NCBI GenBank assembly: GCA_021300575.1
Contig: JAJTDM010000020.1
Span: forward strand, 1 to 64,000
Direction: 5' to 3'
Origin: Rubrivivax sp.
Lineage (GTDB): Bacteria > Pseudomonadota > Gammaproteobacteria > Burkholderiales > Burkholderiaceae_C
Length of the DNA: 64,000 bases
This document shows positions 1 to 9,255 of the stretch, piece after piece; the stretch's first letter is position 1; the number at the start of each line of letters is the position of its first letter. Made by a program: the position numbers and the translations under genes. The notes under the pieces are model-generated. The model was not told the DNA's origin. It searched no databases and worked only from the letters and a program-made list of their open reading frames with translations.

Positions 1-1070
1 CGGTCGCGCCAGTAGGGCTGCAGGTGGAGCGGGATGTAGTGCACGCTGCAGCCGATGCCCTGGGCATACAGGGCCTCGATCAGGCGGTCGCGCCCCAGAG
101 GCGCCCCTTCGGCCAGCCGCACGACGTACAGGTGCCAGGCGTGCACATCGCCCGGTGCGGGGCCGGCCGGCAACTGCAGCGGCAGGCCCTGCAAGGCCAG
201 CGCGTACCAGGCCACGAGCTGTTCGCGTTTGCGCTGGAACTCGTGCGCCCGGCGCAACTGGTGGATGCCCAGCGCCGCCGCGATGTCCGTCAGGTTGTAC
301 TTGAAGCCCGGCGCCACGATCTCGTAGTACCAGCTGGGCACCTGGGCGCTGAAGCGTTCGAAGGCGTCGCGGCTGATGCCGTGCAGGCGCATCACGCGCG
401 CCCGGGCGGCCAGCGCGGCGTCGCGCGTGACCAGCATGCCGCCCTCGCCCGTGGTGATGGTCTTGTTGGCGTAGAAGCTGAAGACCGTGGCGTCACTGGC
501 CAGCGTGCCCACCAGGGCGCCACCGCTGGTGGTGGGCAGCGCGTGGGCGGCGTCTTCCACCACCTTCAGGCCGTGGCGCTGCGCGATGGCCAGCAGGCGC
601 GCCATGTCGGCTGCCCGCCCCGCAAAGTGCACCGGTACGAGGGCCCGCGTACGCGGGCCGATGGCAGCCTCCACCGCTGCGGGATCGATGTTCAGAGTGA
701 CCGGGTCGCAGTCCACCAGCTTCACGTCCGCACCCAGGTAGCGCACCACTTCAGCCGTGGCGGTGAAGGTGTGCGTCGTGGTGATGACCTCGTCGCCCGG
801 GCCGATCCCCAGCGCTTCCAGGGCCAGGTGCAGGCCGGCGGTGGCAGAGTTGACCGAGATGCACTGCAGCGATGCGTCGCCGAGAAATGCCGCAAAGTCG
901 GCCTCGAAGCGCTTGGCCTTGGGGCCTGTGGTCACCCAACCAGACTTCAGCGTGTCCACGACCTCGGCGATCTCCTCGTCGCCGATCTCGGGCAAGGCAA
1001 ACGGCAGGAAGGGCAAGGCCGCAGGGGACGGGGCGGGTGGTGGGGCGGAGGCGGACAAAGGTTTTCTCAA
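1..1070 (-). CDS. DegT/DnrJ/EryC1 sugar aminotransferase, 3' end cut by window edge
   Basis: PLP-dependent aminotransferase that would aminate a nucleotide-linked keto-sugar. About 356 residues are visible and the frame stays open to base 1, so the C-terminus is missing. Family marks are an N-terminal SGWVTTGPK block, the [10 protein letters not shown] segment (Asp binding the PLP ring nitrogen) and [14 protein letters not shown], whose Lys near residue 203 is the expected Schiff-base lysine. The SGWxTTGP start resembles ArnB/PglE-type enzymes that act at sugar C4, which fits the 4,6-dehydratase gene 40 bases upstream; that pairing is inference. The start is uncertain: I chose TTG at 1070, no good ribosome-binding site is seen, and the N-terminal 20 residues are Ala/Pro-rich and probably disordered. 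Confidence 0.85.
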   Translation of the reverse strand, partial: MRKPLSASAPPPAPSPAALPFLPFALPEIGDEEIAEVVDTLKSGWVTTGPKAKRFEADFAAFLGDASLQCISVNSATAGLHLALEALGIGPGDEVITTTHTFTATAEVVRYLGADVKLVDCDPVTLNIDPAAVEAAIGPRTRALVPVHFAGRAADMARLLAIAQRHGLKVVEDAAHALPTTSGGALVGTLASDATVFSFYANKTITTGEGGMLVTRDAALAARARVMRLHGISRDAFERFSAQVPSWYYEIVAPGFKYNLTDIAAALGIHQLRRAHEFQRKREQLVAWYALALQGLPLQLPAGPAPGDVHAWHLYVVRLAEGAPLGRDRLIEALYAQGIGCSVHYIPLHLQPYWRD

Positions 1071-1110
1071 GCAGGAGGCGCGCAGCAGCGGCAAAGAGCG
1101 GGGCGCGCGT

Positions 1111-3048
1111 TCAAGCGGGTTGCAGCCGACATTCGACCACGACCCGCACCAGCCAGGCCTTGACCTCGGCGTCCTCGCGCGGCTGCGGATCATCGGCCCA
1201 GGCCAGCAGCGCCTGCACCTCGGCGGCGGCCTGCGGCGCGTCGGTCAGGCGCGCCACCCGCAGGCGTGGCACCGCCGTGGGTACCGTGGTCTCGTTGTCG
1301 GCCAGCAGTTCCTCGTAGAGCTTCTCCCCAGGGCGCAGGCCGGAGAACTCGATGCCGATCTCGTCTTCGGTGTGGCCGGCCAGGCGGATGAGCTGGCGCG
1401 CCAGGTCCACGATGCGCACGGGCTCGCCCATGTCCAGCACCAGCACCTGGCCGGACTCGCCCGTGGCCACGGCCTGCAGCACCAGGCGCGCCGCCTCGGG
1501 GATGGTCATGAAGTAGCGAATGATGTCGGGGTGCGTCACCGTCACCGGGCCGCCGCGCGCGATCTGCTCCTTGAACTTGGGGATCACGCTGCCACTGCTG
1601 CCCAGCACGTTGCCGAAGCGCACCGCCATGAAACGCGTGGCCGGGTGCTGCGCGGCCAGCGTGCGCAGCGCCATCTCGGCGGCGCGCTTGGTGGCGCCCA
1701 TCACGTTGGTGGGGTTCACGGCCTTGTCGGTGCTGATGAGCACGAAGCGCTCGGCGCCGGCCTGGGCCGCGGCCTGGGCCGCGCGCCAGGTGCCCAGCGT
1801 GTTGTTGCGCAGCGCCGCCCAGGCGTTGCCCTGCTCCATCAACGGCACGTGCTTGTAGGCCGCGGCATGGAACACCACCTGCGGCCGCCAGCGCTGCATC
1901 ACATTGCCGATCTGCAGCGGGTCCTTCACGTCGGCCACCAGGCGCACCAGTTCCAGGCCCGGGAACTGCTCGGTGAGCTCCTGCTCGATGGTGTAGAGGT
2001 TGAACTCGCTCAGTTCCACCAGCACCAGCCGCGCCGGCCCCTGGCGCGCCACCTGGCGGCACAGTTCCGCACCGATGCTGCCGCCCGCCCCGGTGATGAG
2101 CACCGTGCGCCCGCCCAGCACGCCTGCGAGACCGGCTTCGTCCAGCGCCACGGGGTCGCGGCCGAGCAGGTCTTCGGGTTCGATCTCGCGCACGCGCGAG
2201 ACCTCCAGGCCCGAGCGCAGCTCGTCGGCGCTGGGCACCGTCAGCACGTGCAGGCCGGTGCGCGCCGCGCGGTCCAGCAGCGCGCGCTTGGCCGCGCCGC
2301 GCAGCGACGGCAGCGCCACCACCAGGTGCGTGGCGGCCGAGCGCAGCACGGGGTCGTCCATGCGGGACAGCGGGCCCATGACGGGCACGCCGGCGATGCG
2401 GGCGCCGTGCTTGGTGGCGTCGTCGTCCAGCAGCGCCACCACCGTCCAGCCCTGCTGGTGGATGCCCGCCAGCAGGCGGCGTGCCGCCTCGCCAGCGCCC
2501 AGCACCAGGGCACGCCGGGCCGTGCCCTCGCCGCCGCCTGCGATGCGAGCGCGAGCGTGCTCGTACAGCATGCGGTAGGCGATGCGCACCAGGCACACGC
2601 CCATCAGCGCCACCACCGGGTGCAGCGCCAGCACGGCCCGCGGCACCTTGCTCAAGCCCAGCGCCATCACCGCCACGGCCGCCAGCCCCCCCGCGGCGGC
2701 ACAGGCCAGCGTCAGGCGGCGGATGTCACCGAAGCCGGCAAAGCGCCACATGCCCTGGGGCACGCGGGCCAGCGCAAAAGCGGCGAGGTAAGTCACCACG
2801 ATGCCCAGCAACACCCAGGCGTCGTAGGCCGGGCGGGCGCTGAGCCAGCGGTCAAAACCCAGGCGGAACAGGTAGGTGACGTTCCAGGCCAGGGCGATGA
2901 CCACCCCGTCCACCAGCAGCGACAGCGGCTCGCGGTGGGGCCGCAGGCGGGCCAGCAGGCGGTCCAGGCGGTGCCAGTTCGTGTCCGGGCGCGCGCCGTG
3001 GGGCGGGCCGGCGCCAGGGCCAGGACTCGGGTTCGGGCCGGGGGACAT
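1111..3048 (-). CDS. Membrane-anchored UDP-GlcNAc 4,6-dehydratase (WbpM/PglF/CapD family)
   Basis: Extended short-chain dehydrogenase/reductase that dehydrates a UDP-HexNAc at C4/C6 to a 4-keto-6-deoxy sugar, the precursor for amino-sugars such as bacillosamine, FucNAc or QuiNAc. The 645-residue length matches the long WbpM/PglF class. Four hydrophobic segments occupy roughly residues 42-155, followed by a first Rossmann-like domain. The catalytic domain begins near residue 313 with nucleotide-binding GAGGSIG at 320-326. The catalytic set is Ser439-Thr-Asp-Lys followed by Met450-xxx-Lys454, where Met replaces the usual SDR tyrosine, as is typical of this family. YKHVPLME at 398-405 is a family signature. 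It lies directly upstream of the aminotransferase and 5 bases after the methyltransferase gene, so it is probably in the same operon. Confidence 0.93.
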   Translation of the reverse strand: MSPGPNPSPGPGAGPPHGARPDTNWHRLDRLLARLRPHREPLSLLVDGVVIALAWNVTYLFRLGFDRWLSARPAYDAWVLLGIVVTYLAAFALARVPQGMWRFAGFGDIRRLTLACAAAGGLAAVAVMALGLSKVPRAVLALHPVVALMGVCLVRIAYRMLYEHARARIAGGGEGTARRALVLGAGEAARRLLAGIHQQGWTVVALLDDDATKHGARIAGVPVMGPLSRMDDPVLRSAATHLVVALPSLRGAAKRALLDRAARTGLHVLTVPSADELRSGLEVSRVREIEPEDLLGRDPVALDEAGLAGVLGGRTVLITGAGGSIGAELCRQVARQGPARLVLVELSEFNLYTIEQELTEQFPGLELVRLVADVKDPLQIGNVMQRWRPQVVFHAAAYKHVPLMEQGNAWAALRNNTLGTWRAAQAAAQAGAERFVLISTDKAVNPTNVMGATKRAAEMALRTLAAQHPATRFMAVRFGNVLGSSGSVIPKFKEQIARGGPVTVTHPDIIRYFMTIPEAARLVLQAVATGESGQVLVLDMGEPVRIVDLARQLIRLAGHTEDEIGIEFSGLRPGEKLYEELLADNETTVPTAVPRLRVARLTDAPQAAAEVQALLAWADDPQPREDAEVKAWLVRVVVECRLQPA

Positions 3049-3053
3049 GACGC

Positions 3054-3761
3054 TCACTTCTGCACCCAGGCCAGCACATGGGTGCGCAGCCACGGCAAGG
3101 TGTTGAGCAGGCTCCACAGCCCGGGGTGCACTTGCGCCACTGCGCGGCCCAGGGGCGGGGCCAGGGTCAGGCGCTGCGCACGCACCTGGCCTTGCGGAAA
3201 CAGGTGCCGGATGCGCGCCACCGGCACGCCTCGCACGTCCGGGTTGCGCGGGTTGTTCACCGTGAAGTCGTACCAGAGCACGCCCCCGCCGGGCTTCACG
3301 GCGCGCCAGACAACATCGGCGAGTTGCTGCTGGAAGGCGTCGTCCAGCAGCGAGGAGAACACCGTGGACAGCAGCACCACATCGGTCTGGCCCTCGGGCA
3401 GGGGCACTTGCGACGCATCCCCACCCCACAGCGTGACGGCTGGCGGCAGGCTGCGCCTGGCGGCCTCCAGGCGCTCGGGCAGCAGTTCCACGCCGCTCAG
3501 GTGCTCGGGCGAGAAGCCCAGGCGCAGCATCTCCAGCAGGTTGCCGCCGCTGCCGCAGCCCACCTCCAGCAGGCGCCGATCAGCCAGCGTACGCCAGCCC
3601 AGGCCGGCGAACAGCCGCAGCATGGCGCGCTGACGCTCCTGCACGGTGAGCCAGACATCGGGCTGCAGCAGGCTGTAGCGCTCGGTCGCGGCCCGGCGCG
3701 CGTAGCGCTCGGCCACGGCGGCCGGCTCCGCGCCGGTGGTGTCGGTGTCCGGGAAGGTCAT
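3054..3761 (-). CDS. Class I SAM-dependent methyltransferase
   Basis: Predicted SAM-dependent methyltransferase of 235 residues. Motif I is LLEVGCGSGGNLLEML, followed by LSGVELLPERLE (acidic residue binding the SAM ribose), a WGGDASQVPLPEGQTDVVLLSTVFSSLLD segment and VKPGGGVLWYDF, the usual order of strands in the fold. The substrate is unknown; its place in the polysaccharide locus suggests sugar or lipid-carrier methylation. I chose ATG 3761. An alternative GTG at 3824 would overlap the end of the upstream glycosyltransferase gene and add 21 residues that do not look structured. Confidence 0.82.
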   Translation of the reverse strand: MTFPDTDTTGAEPAAVAERYARRAATERYSLLQPDVWLTVQERQRAMLRLFAGLGWRTLADRRLLEVGCGSGGNLLEMLRLGFSPEHLSGVELLPERLEAARRSLPPAVTLWGGDASQVPLPEGQTDVVLLSTVFSSLLDDAFQQQLADVVWRAVKPGGGVLWYDFTVNNPRNPDVRGVPVARIRHLFPQGQVRAQRLTLAPPLGRAVAQVHPGLWSLLNTLPWLRTHVLAWVQK

Positions 3762-3813
3762 GGCGCCACTCTGCGAGACAAGGGACGTGACAACCCCGCG
3801 CGACAGGTGCGGA

Positions 3814-5037
3814 TCACGCGGCACCCCCCACCGCCGCCAGAAACTGCCGGGCCAGCACCGGGTAGGCGTGGTGCTTCAGCACATGGTCCCGCCCCCGTTC
3901 GCCGAGTTGCCGGCGCTCCAGCGGGCTCATCGCCGCCAGCTGGCGCAGGCCGCGCGCCACCGCCTCGGGGGCCTCCGGCGCCACAGTCAGGCCGCAACCG
4001 GACTCGGCCACGGGATCGTTGCCCGCCTCCACCGAGTGCAGCACCGGGCGCGCAGCCATCATGTAGTCCATCAGCTTGTTGGGCGCAATGCCGAATCGGT
4101 ACAGCGGCTGGCGCTGCCAGCCCAGGTAGGCGATGTCGACGGCGGCCAGGAAGGCCGGCACCTGGACCTTCGGGATGGGCGGCAGCAGCGCCACCTGGGC
4201 CAGGCCCTCGGTGCTGATGCGCGCGGCCAGACGCTCGCGTTCGTGCCCGTCACCCACCAGCACGAAGCGCAGCGGCTGGTCGGCCAGCAGGCGGGCGGCG
4301 TCCAGCAGCACGTCCAGTGCGTTCGGCAAACCCATGGAGCCGGCGTAGCCGACGATCACCGCGCCGGCGCGCCGCGCCGCGTCAATGGCCTGCTCCACAT
4401 CGGCGCGCAGCGGCGCGGGCTGGGCGGCCCACTCCTCGGGGCTGATGCCGTTGGGCACGATGGACAGCTTCTTCAAGTCCAGCCCGCGGCTCGCCATGTG
4501 GGCGTGCACCTTGGGCAGCATGGACACCACGGCGTCGCTGTGGCGGTAGGCGGCGTCTTCCGCCGACTGGCAGATCAGCGCAAAAGGGTGCCACGGCGAC
4601 ATGCCCGACAGCTCCACGGGCGACAGCGGCCACAGGTCGTGCACCTCGTGTACCAGCCGGGCCCCGGCCAGCTGCGCGATGCGCCGCGCCACCCAGGTGT
4701 CCATCGGATAGGTGCTGGAAGAGATGACCACGTCGGGGCGCAGCGTGGCCGCCATCTCCACGGCCTGCGTCCAGAGCTGGCTCAGGAAGGACCACACGTT
4801 GCGCATGCGCGCCCAGCCGTTGCCGGTGTAGGCCGGAGTGGACAACCAGCGGTAAGAGATGCCGTCCACCTGTTCCTGCCCGACCGATGGCTGCCGCGCC
4901 CGGTAATGCGAGCAGGCGGCGGCGACGATCGTCACCTGATGCCCCAGGCGCACCCACTCCCGGGCCAGGTAGTACGGGCGGTACTCCATGCCCAGCGCCG
5001 GCGTGCCGGCGTAGTGGTTGATGAGCAGGATGTTCAA
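3814..5037 (-). CDS. Glycosyltransferase family 4, WbuB-like
   Basis: GT-B fold glycosyltransferase of 407 residues, expected at the cytoplasmic face of the inner membrane adding a sugar to the lipid-linked repeat unit. It starts with NILLINHYAGTPALGMEYRP, close to WbuB-type (L-FucNAc transferase) proteins, and has VHEVHDLWPLSP, the hinge-region VPNGI and a C-terminal PNKLMDYMMAARPVL donor-binding helix. The start is set at TTG 5037 because this removes an unlikely 17-residue extension and gives a 4-base TTGA overlap with the stop of the upstream glycosyltransferase gene, consistent with translational coupling. The sugar donor cannot be read from sequence. Confidence 0.88.
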   Translation of the reverse strand: MNILLINHYAGTPALGMEYRPYYLAREWVRLGHQVTIVAAACSHYRARQPSVGQEQVDGISYRWLSTPAYTGNGWARMRNVWSFLSQLWTQAVEMAATLRPDVVISSSTYPMDTWVARRIAQLAGARLVHEVHDLWPLSPVELSGMSPWHPFALICQSAEDAAYRHSDAVVSMLPKVHAHMASRGLDLKKLSIVPNGISPEEWAAQPAPLRADVEQAIDAARRAGAVIVGYAGSMGLPNALDVLLDAARLLADQPLRFVLVGDGHERERLAARISTEGLAQVALLPPIPKVQVPAFLAAVDIAYLGWQRQPLYRFGIAPNKLMDYMMAARPVLHSVEAGNDPVAESGCGLTVAPEAPEAVARGLRQLAAMSPLERRQLGERGRDHVLKHHAYPVLARQFLAAVGGAA

Positions 5038-7328
5038 GGCAGCAAGGACCGGTACAGCGCCAGCAATTCGGCCTCGGCGCGCGGCCAATGGTAGTGGGCA
5101 TGGACCGCCTCGCGCCCGGCCTCGCCCATCGCCGCCGCGGCAGCGGGGTCGTCCAGCACCTGGCGGATGGCCTGGGCGATGGCGGACGGATCAGCCGGGT
5201 CCACGCACAGGCCGCAGGCGTGGCGCTGCACGATGCCGCGCCACAGCGGGAAGTCCGAGGCGATCACCGGCAGGCTGGCCGACATGTACTCGAACATCTT
5301 GATGGGCAGCGAGTCCAGGTAGCTGGGCAGCGGCAGCAGGGTGACCAGCCCGGCGCGCGAGCGCGCCATCACCTCGCGCACGCCCTCGCGGCCCAGCACG
5401 CCCAGGTAGTCCACCTGGGCCCAGCCGGGCTCGGCACGCAGCGCCGCCTCGGTGGCGGCGTCCTCGAAGCGGCCGCACAACAGCAGGCGCACGCCAGGCA
5501 GCAAAGGCAGCGCCCGCACCATGCTGAAGGCCCCGCGCGTGAGGAAGATGCCGCCTACGTAGCAGACGGCGTTCTCGCGCGGGAGGGCGGTGGATTTCGT
5601 GTCGTGGCCGTGATCCGGGTGGGGGCTGGCCGCACCGTCGTCACCCGTGCTCGCACCTCTGCCGGAGAGCGCCGCGTCGGGCGCCAGCTCGTCCAGGAAC
5701 GGGAAGTTGCTGACATTCACGCTGCGCCGCGCCACGGGGGCGAAGCGCTGCGTGATGTGCGGCGTGGCGCCCACCACGGCGGCCAGTTGGCGCACCCGAT
5801 GGTTCTCGTAGACCTCGAACGCGGCACTTAAGGGGCGCCGCGCCCAGGCGGGAATCCATTGCTTGGTCAACAACTGGCGCGGCACATCCTCGTGCGCGTC
5901 ATAGACCACGGTCAGGCCCACGTGCGCCAGCTTCGCGCCCAGGGGCAGCAACTCGGGATCGTGCAGGTGCACCAGCGCCGGGCGGCAGCGGCGCACCGCG
6001 GCCAGGGCCTTGGCCGGCTGCTCGCGCATGCGCGCCAAGCGTCCGCCCGGCCGGGGGCCGAGGTCCAGGATGCGCACGCCCTGCACCTGCGCGTCGCCCA
6101 GCCCGTCGCTGACGATCTGCACCACCTCGTAACCGGCCTGGGCCAGCGAGACGCACTCCTTGCGGAAGATGCGGATGTCGTCGCGCGGGTGCACCGTGGT
6201 GAGGTGGACGATGGGGCGCACGGGCGAGGTCAGCCGTTCGTGCAGCGCCAGGAACTGCTGGATGTTGGCCCGCAGCGTGGCGCGCTGGGCGATGAGGGTC
6301 TCGTTGAGCGGACGGCCACTCGCGTCCCAGCCGCCCTCGGCCCACCAGCGCGCCCCGCGCACCAGGGCGTGGGCCAGCGCGTCCACCAGCACCGCAGCCC
6401 CCTCCTCGACGATGAGCCCGTTCTCCCCGTCGCGCACCCATTCGCGGTTGGCCGGCAGGTCGGCCAGCACCGGCAGGCAGCCTGCGGCCATGGCTTCGAG
6501 CAGGCTCACTGAGGTACCGTCGGACTCCGGCACGCTGACGAACAGCGCGCTGCGGCGATAGGCCTGGGCCAGCTGGGGGGCGGCGAGCATGCCGGTGAAG
6601 GCCACCCGGTCGGCCACACCCAGGGACTGCGCCAAGGCGCGCAGCGCCGGCGTCTGCTCGCCCGCAGCCGCCACCTCCAGCACCCAGCCCGGCAGTTCGG
6701 GCGCGGCCTGCGCGAAGGCACGCACGACGGCGTCGATGCGGTACAGCGGCTTGTGCAGCCGGCACGACAGGATGCGGCGTTCGCGCGCCACGGTGCCCAA
6801 CTCTGGCGACTCGTCGATGCCCAGCGGAATCCACTCGCGCCAGGGCGGTGCATCGGCACCGGCGATGGCCTGCGCGGCCCGCAGCAGCACCTTGGCGTCC
6901 GCCGTCCAGGCCGCTGCGCCCCGCAATGCATGGCGCACCATCGCGCGCTGCCACCAGCCGCGGTGGGGCAGGCTCAGCACGTCGGAGCCCCAGAGCGTGA
7001 TCACCACCGGCACGCCCGTGGGCCGCGCCGCCCTCACCGCATGCCAGGCGGTGGCATCGGCCTGGTGCACGTGCACCACCGCGGGCTGCCAGCGCTCGAT
7101 CAACGCGCGCAGGCGGGCCGGCGTGCGCCAGGCCAGCACGCGCAGGCTCAGGTGGACCTGCTCGCGCAAGCGCTCATGGGACAGCAGCGGTTCGGACGCG
7201 TTCGTCACCAGCACCACGTCGCGCCCCGCGGTGCACAGGCCGGCCACGAAGCGCCGGACATGCACCGAGTGCGGACCGACGACGAGCACGGGACGGGAGT
7301 CCGTGAGAGTGTCCTGGCGAAGGGCCAT
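5034..7328 (-). CDS. Tandem fusion of two GT-B glycosyltransferases
   Basis: One 764-residue frame encodes two complete family-4-like glycosyltransferases. The first covers about residues 12-355, with WGSDVLSLPHRG, IPLGID and the EX7E motif ESDGTSVSLLE near 268-278. A short linker around 360-370 leads into the second, which begins PIVHLTTVHPRDDIRIF and has HLHDPELL, VYDAHEDVPRQ, a Gly-rich spacer near 556-580 and a donor-site helix SLPIKMFEYMSASLPVIASD near 673-692. Each half is about the size of a normal enzyme. The start is ATG 7328; the longer upstream frame gives Arg/Pro-rich nonsense. The stop overlaps the next gene by four bases. The fusion suggests two successive sugar additions by one polypeptide. 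Confidence 0.88.
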   Translation of the reverse strand: MALRQDTLTDSRPVLVVGPHSVHVRRFVAGLCTAGRDVVLVTNASEPLLSHERLREQVHLSLRVLAWRTPARLRALIERWQPAVVHVHQADATAWHAVRAARPTGVPVVITLWGSDVLSLPHRGWWQRAMVRHALRGAAAWTADAKVLLRAAQAIAGADAPPWREWIPLGIDESPELGTVARERRILSCRLHKPLYRIDAVVRAFAQAAPELPGWVLEVAAAGEQTPALRALAQSLGVADRVAFTGMLAAPQLAQAYRRSALFVSVPESDGTSVSLLEAMAAGCLPVLADLPANREWVRDGENGLIVEEGAAVLVDALAHALVRGARWWAEGGWDASGRPLNETLIAQRATLRANIQQFLALHERLTSPVRPIVHLTTVHPRDDIRIFRKECVSLAQAGYEVVQIVSDGLGDAQVQGVRILDLGPRPGGRLARMREQPAKALAAVRRCRPALVHLHDPELLPLGAKLAHVGLTVVYDAHEDVPRQLLTKQWIPAWARRPLSAAFEVYENHRVRQLAAVVGATPHITQRFAPVARRSVNVSNFPFLDELAPDAALSGRGASTGDDGAASPHPDHGHDTKSTALPRENAVCYVGGIFLTRGAFSMVRALPLLPGVRLLLCGRFEDAATEAALRAEPGWAQVDYLGVLGREGVREVMARSRAGLVTLLPLPSYLDSLPIKMFEYMSASLPVIASDFPLWRGIVQRHACGLCVDPADPSAIAQAIRQVLDDPAAAAAMGEAGREAVHAHYHWPRAEAELLALYRSLLP

Positions 7329-7404
7329 CAGTTTTAGCGAGTGGAACGCAGCAGGCGTCGCTGGCCGACAGGAGTTAGGACGGGCCTTGACAGTCCAGCC
7401 AGCG

Positions 7405-8065
7405 TCAGGCGCGACGCGCCGCGCGGATCGCCACGTCGTGATAAACCTGGGCCTGCAGCGCCGCGACGTCGGCCCGGCGCGCCCGGGCAAGCTCGCGCCG
7501 GGCCAACCAGCCTTCCACGGCACCGCGCGCCGGCCAGGCTGCGCCCCAGCGCAGGTAGGCCGCGCTGGGCCGCGTGAGCGTGGCCAGGCGGATGCGCTGC
7601 AGTTCCAGCACCTCGAAGTGCGGGGCCAGCGCGTCCAGGTAATCCTGCTCCGAGGTGCTGTGGCTCACCGAGCCGGAATGGCGGCCCGAGGCGCTGGCCT
7701 GCTCGATCATCAGCAACTCGCCGCCGGCCTGCAGCACCCGCGCCAGTTCGGCCACCGCGGCTTTCAGCGCCTGGCCGTCGGCCGTGGTCAGGCACTGCAG
7801 CACCCCCACGGTCAGGCAAGCGTCGAAGCGGCCGGTGTCCAGCGGCAGCGGCAGGCTGGGCGCGTGGGCGAACGTGGCCCGGCCGGCGGGGTGGGCGCGC
7901 CGCGCCGCCTCGATCATGGCCGGGGACGAGTCCACGCCGCAGTAGCCGCTGCCGGCGTCGGTGATGCGTCGGGCGAAGCGGCCGATGCCGCAGCCGTAGT
8001 CCATCGATCACCGACTGCAGACCCACCCCTTGCCGGGCCCGCTCGTCCCAGTCCACTTCAGCCAT
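7405..8065 (-). pseudogene. Class I SAM-dependent methyltransferase with frameshift near its N-terminus
   Basis: From base 8004 downward, 199 residues encode a clear methyltransferase: motif I DYGCGIGRFARRI, acidic VDSSPAMI, LTVGVLQCL and LQAGGELLMIEQ. This frame begins right at motif I, so the usual N-terminal helix is missing. A credible start lies in another frame at ATG 8065 (MAEVDWDERARQGVGLQSVID), with an AAGGGG ribosome-binding site about six bases upstream. The two parts would join if four bases around 8005-8013 were removed, where GAT is repeated as GATCGAT. This is either a real frameshift, a sequencing error, or (less likely) an internal start at ATG 8004 giving a protein without its first helix. 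The substrate is unknown. Confidence 0.72.
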
Positions 8066-8100
8066 CTGTGCCCCTTGGTGACGCAGGGTCACCGTCCCTG

Positions 8101-8189
8101 CCCTTGCGCTGCCCTTGCGCTGCCCTTGCGCTGCCCTTGCGCTGCCCTTGCGCTGCCCTTCGCGCTGCCTTCGCGCTGCCCTTGCGCTG
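8101..8189. repeat. 11-bp tandem repeat array, eight units
   Basis: Eight head-to-tail copies of CCCTTGCGCTG (CAGCGCAAGGG on the minus strand). Units 1-5 and 8 are identical, unit 6 is 12 bases and unit 7 carries a variant CCTTCGCGCTG. The array lies in the 158-base gap between the FemAB-like gene and the frameshifted methyltransferase, in the methyltransferase leader. Each unit places an AAGGG Shine-Dalgarno-like core on the transcribed strand. Confidence 0.95.
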
Positions 8190-8223
8190 CCTGAGCCCCA
8201 CTCGCGCCGAGCAAAGCCCGTGA

Positions 8224-9255
8224 TTATCCCGACCGGAGCCGCCATGCGCGCGCACCCCGCAGCCAGCGCCAGGCAGCAGACTCCCACTGCAGGGTGCTGT
8301 AAGCCGCGGGCCGGGCGCCGAACTCCTCCTTGAAGCGCCGCACCTGCGGCAGCCCCTCACTCGCGCCCAGGTTCAGCACCGGCACGCCCCGCGCGCAAAG
8401 GTCCTGGATCACGGCGTCCATCAGGCGCGCCATCGGGTGAGCCCGTTTCTGGTCCTCGTCGATGCGCGACACGCCCTGCCAGTACAACGCCTGGTGGCGG
8501 CTCTCCAGCATCACCACGGCGCAGGCCAGGCGCCCCTGCACCTGGTGGGTCCAGATGCGGGCGGCGGGGCTGTGCAACAGGTCGAGGAAGAGTTGCCGCG
8601 GATAGGGCCAGGCGCCCGAACGGCCCCAGCGCTGCAGCGAGCGGTCATAGACCTCGAAGTAGGGCTGCAGATCGGCCTCGGTGCGCGCCAGGGCGATGCG
8701 GCTGTCGAGCTTCACCGGCTTGGCGATCTGGTTGCGCTTGGTGGCGTGGTAGCCGCGGCGCAGCGCCTCCAGGCCCGGGCGCAGGTCCAGCAGGTGCGTC
8801 TCGCGGGGCAGCACGCGCCAGCCTTGCGCGGCGGCCTGCTGCGCCAGCCGCCCAGCCTCGGGGCACAGCGGGTTGAGCTGCAGCCGCGCCTGCGAGGCCC
8901 GGCCAGGCGCAAGGTTCAGGAACTGCACCAGGGCCTCGGCCCGCTGCGGGTCGGCGCACACCGGCGCGTAGAGCCCGTAGGGCGCCCACTCCCAGCGCCG
9001 CAAGCCCAGCCGGCGCCGCTCGAACAACCCGTTCAGCGCCGGTTCAGCAGCGTCCGGCCCCGCAGCGGCGTGGACCTCGGCGACAAGGTGTTGCACCACA
9101 CAAGGCGAAAGCGGGCGCATGCCCGCCGCGCGGCCCATGGCCGAGCGCAGCACCGGGTCGTCAAAGAGGTCGTCAAGTGCGGCGCCACCAGGCGTGCTGT
9201 GAGGCTCACTGAAAGAGCCGCCCCGCAGCGCAGCCGCCACTGTGGCATCAGCCAT
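8224..9255 (-). CDS. FemAB/BioF2-like GNAT acyltransferase
   Basis: A 343-residue protein of the FemAB/CelD-like (Acetyltransf_6) GNAT group. The diagnostic stretch is YHATKRNQIAKPVKLD, followed by YFEVYDRSLQRWG, then ARIWTHQVQGRLACAVVMLE, ALYWQGVS, and a C-terminal VLNLGASEGLPQVRRFKEEFG, where the substrate peptide or sugar usually sits. In polysaccharide loci such proteins acylate amino-sugars or transfer aminoacyl groups; the substrate here is unknown. The start at ATG 9255 overlaps the flippase gene by 8 bases (ATGGCTGA), implying coupled translation. The first 45 residues are low in recognisable structure. Confidence 0.78.
   Translation of the reverse strand: MADATVAAALRGGSFSEPHSTPGGAALDDLFDDPVLRSAMGRAAGMRPLSPCVVQHLVAEVHAAAGPDAAEPALNGLFERRRLGLRRWEWAPYGLYAPVCADPQRAEALVQFLNLAPGRASQARLQLNPLCPEAGRLAQQAAAQGWRVLPRETHLLDLRPGLEALRRGYHATKRNQIAKPVKLDSRIALARTEADLQPYFEVYDRSLQRWGRSGAWPYPRQLFLDLLHSPAARIWTHQVQGRLACAVVMLESRHQALYWQGVSRIDEDQKRAHPMARLMDAVIQDLCARGVPVLNLGASEGLPQVRRFKEEFGARPAAYSTLQWESAAWRWLRGARAWRLRSG

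Noticed and set aside
24-1163. Long plus-strand reading frames opposite the polysaccharide genes
   Set aside because: They are His/Arg/Gly-rich antisense frames of GC-rich coding DNA and show no protein family signatures; the minus-strand genes explain the region.
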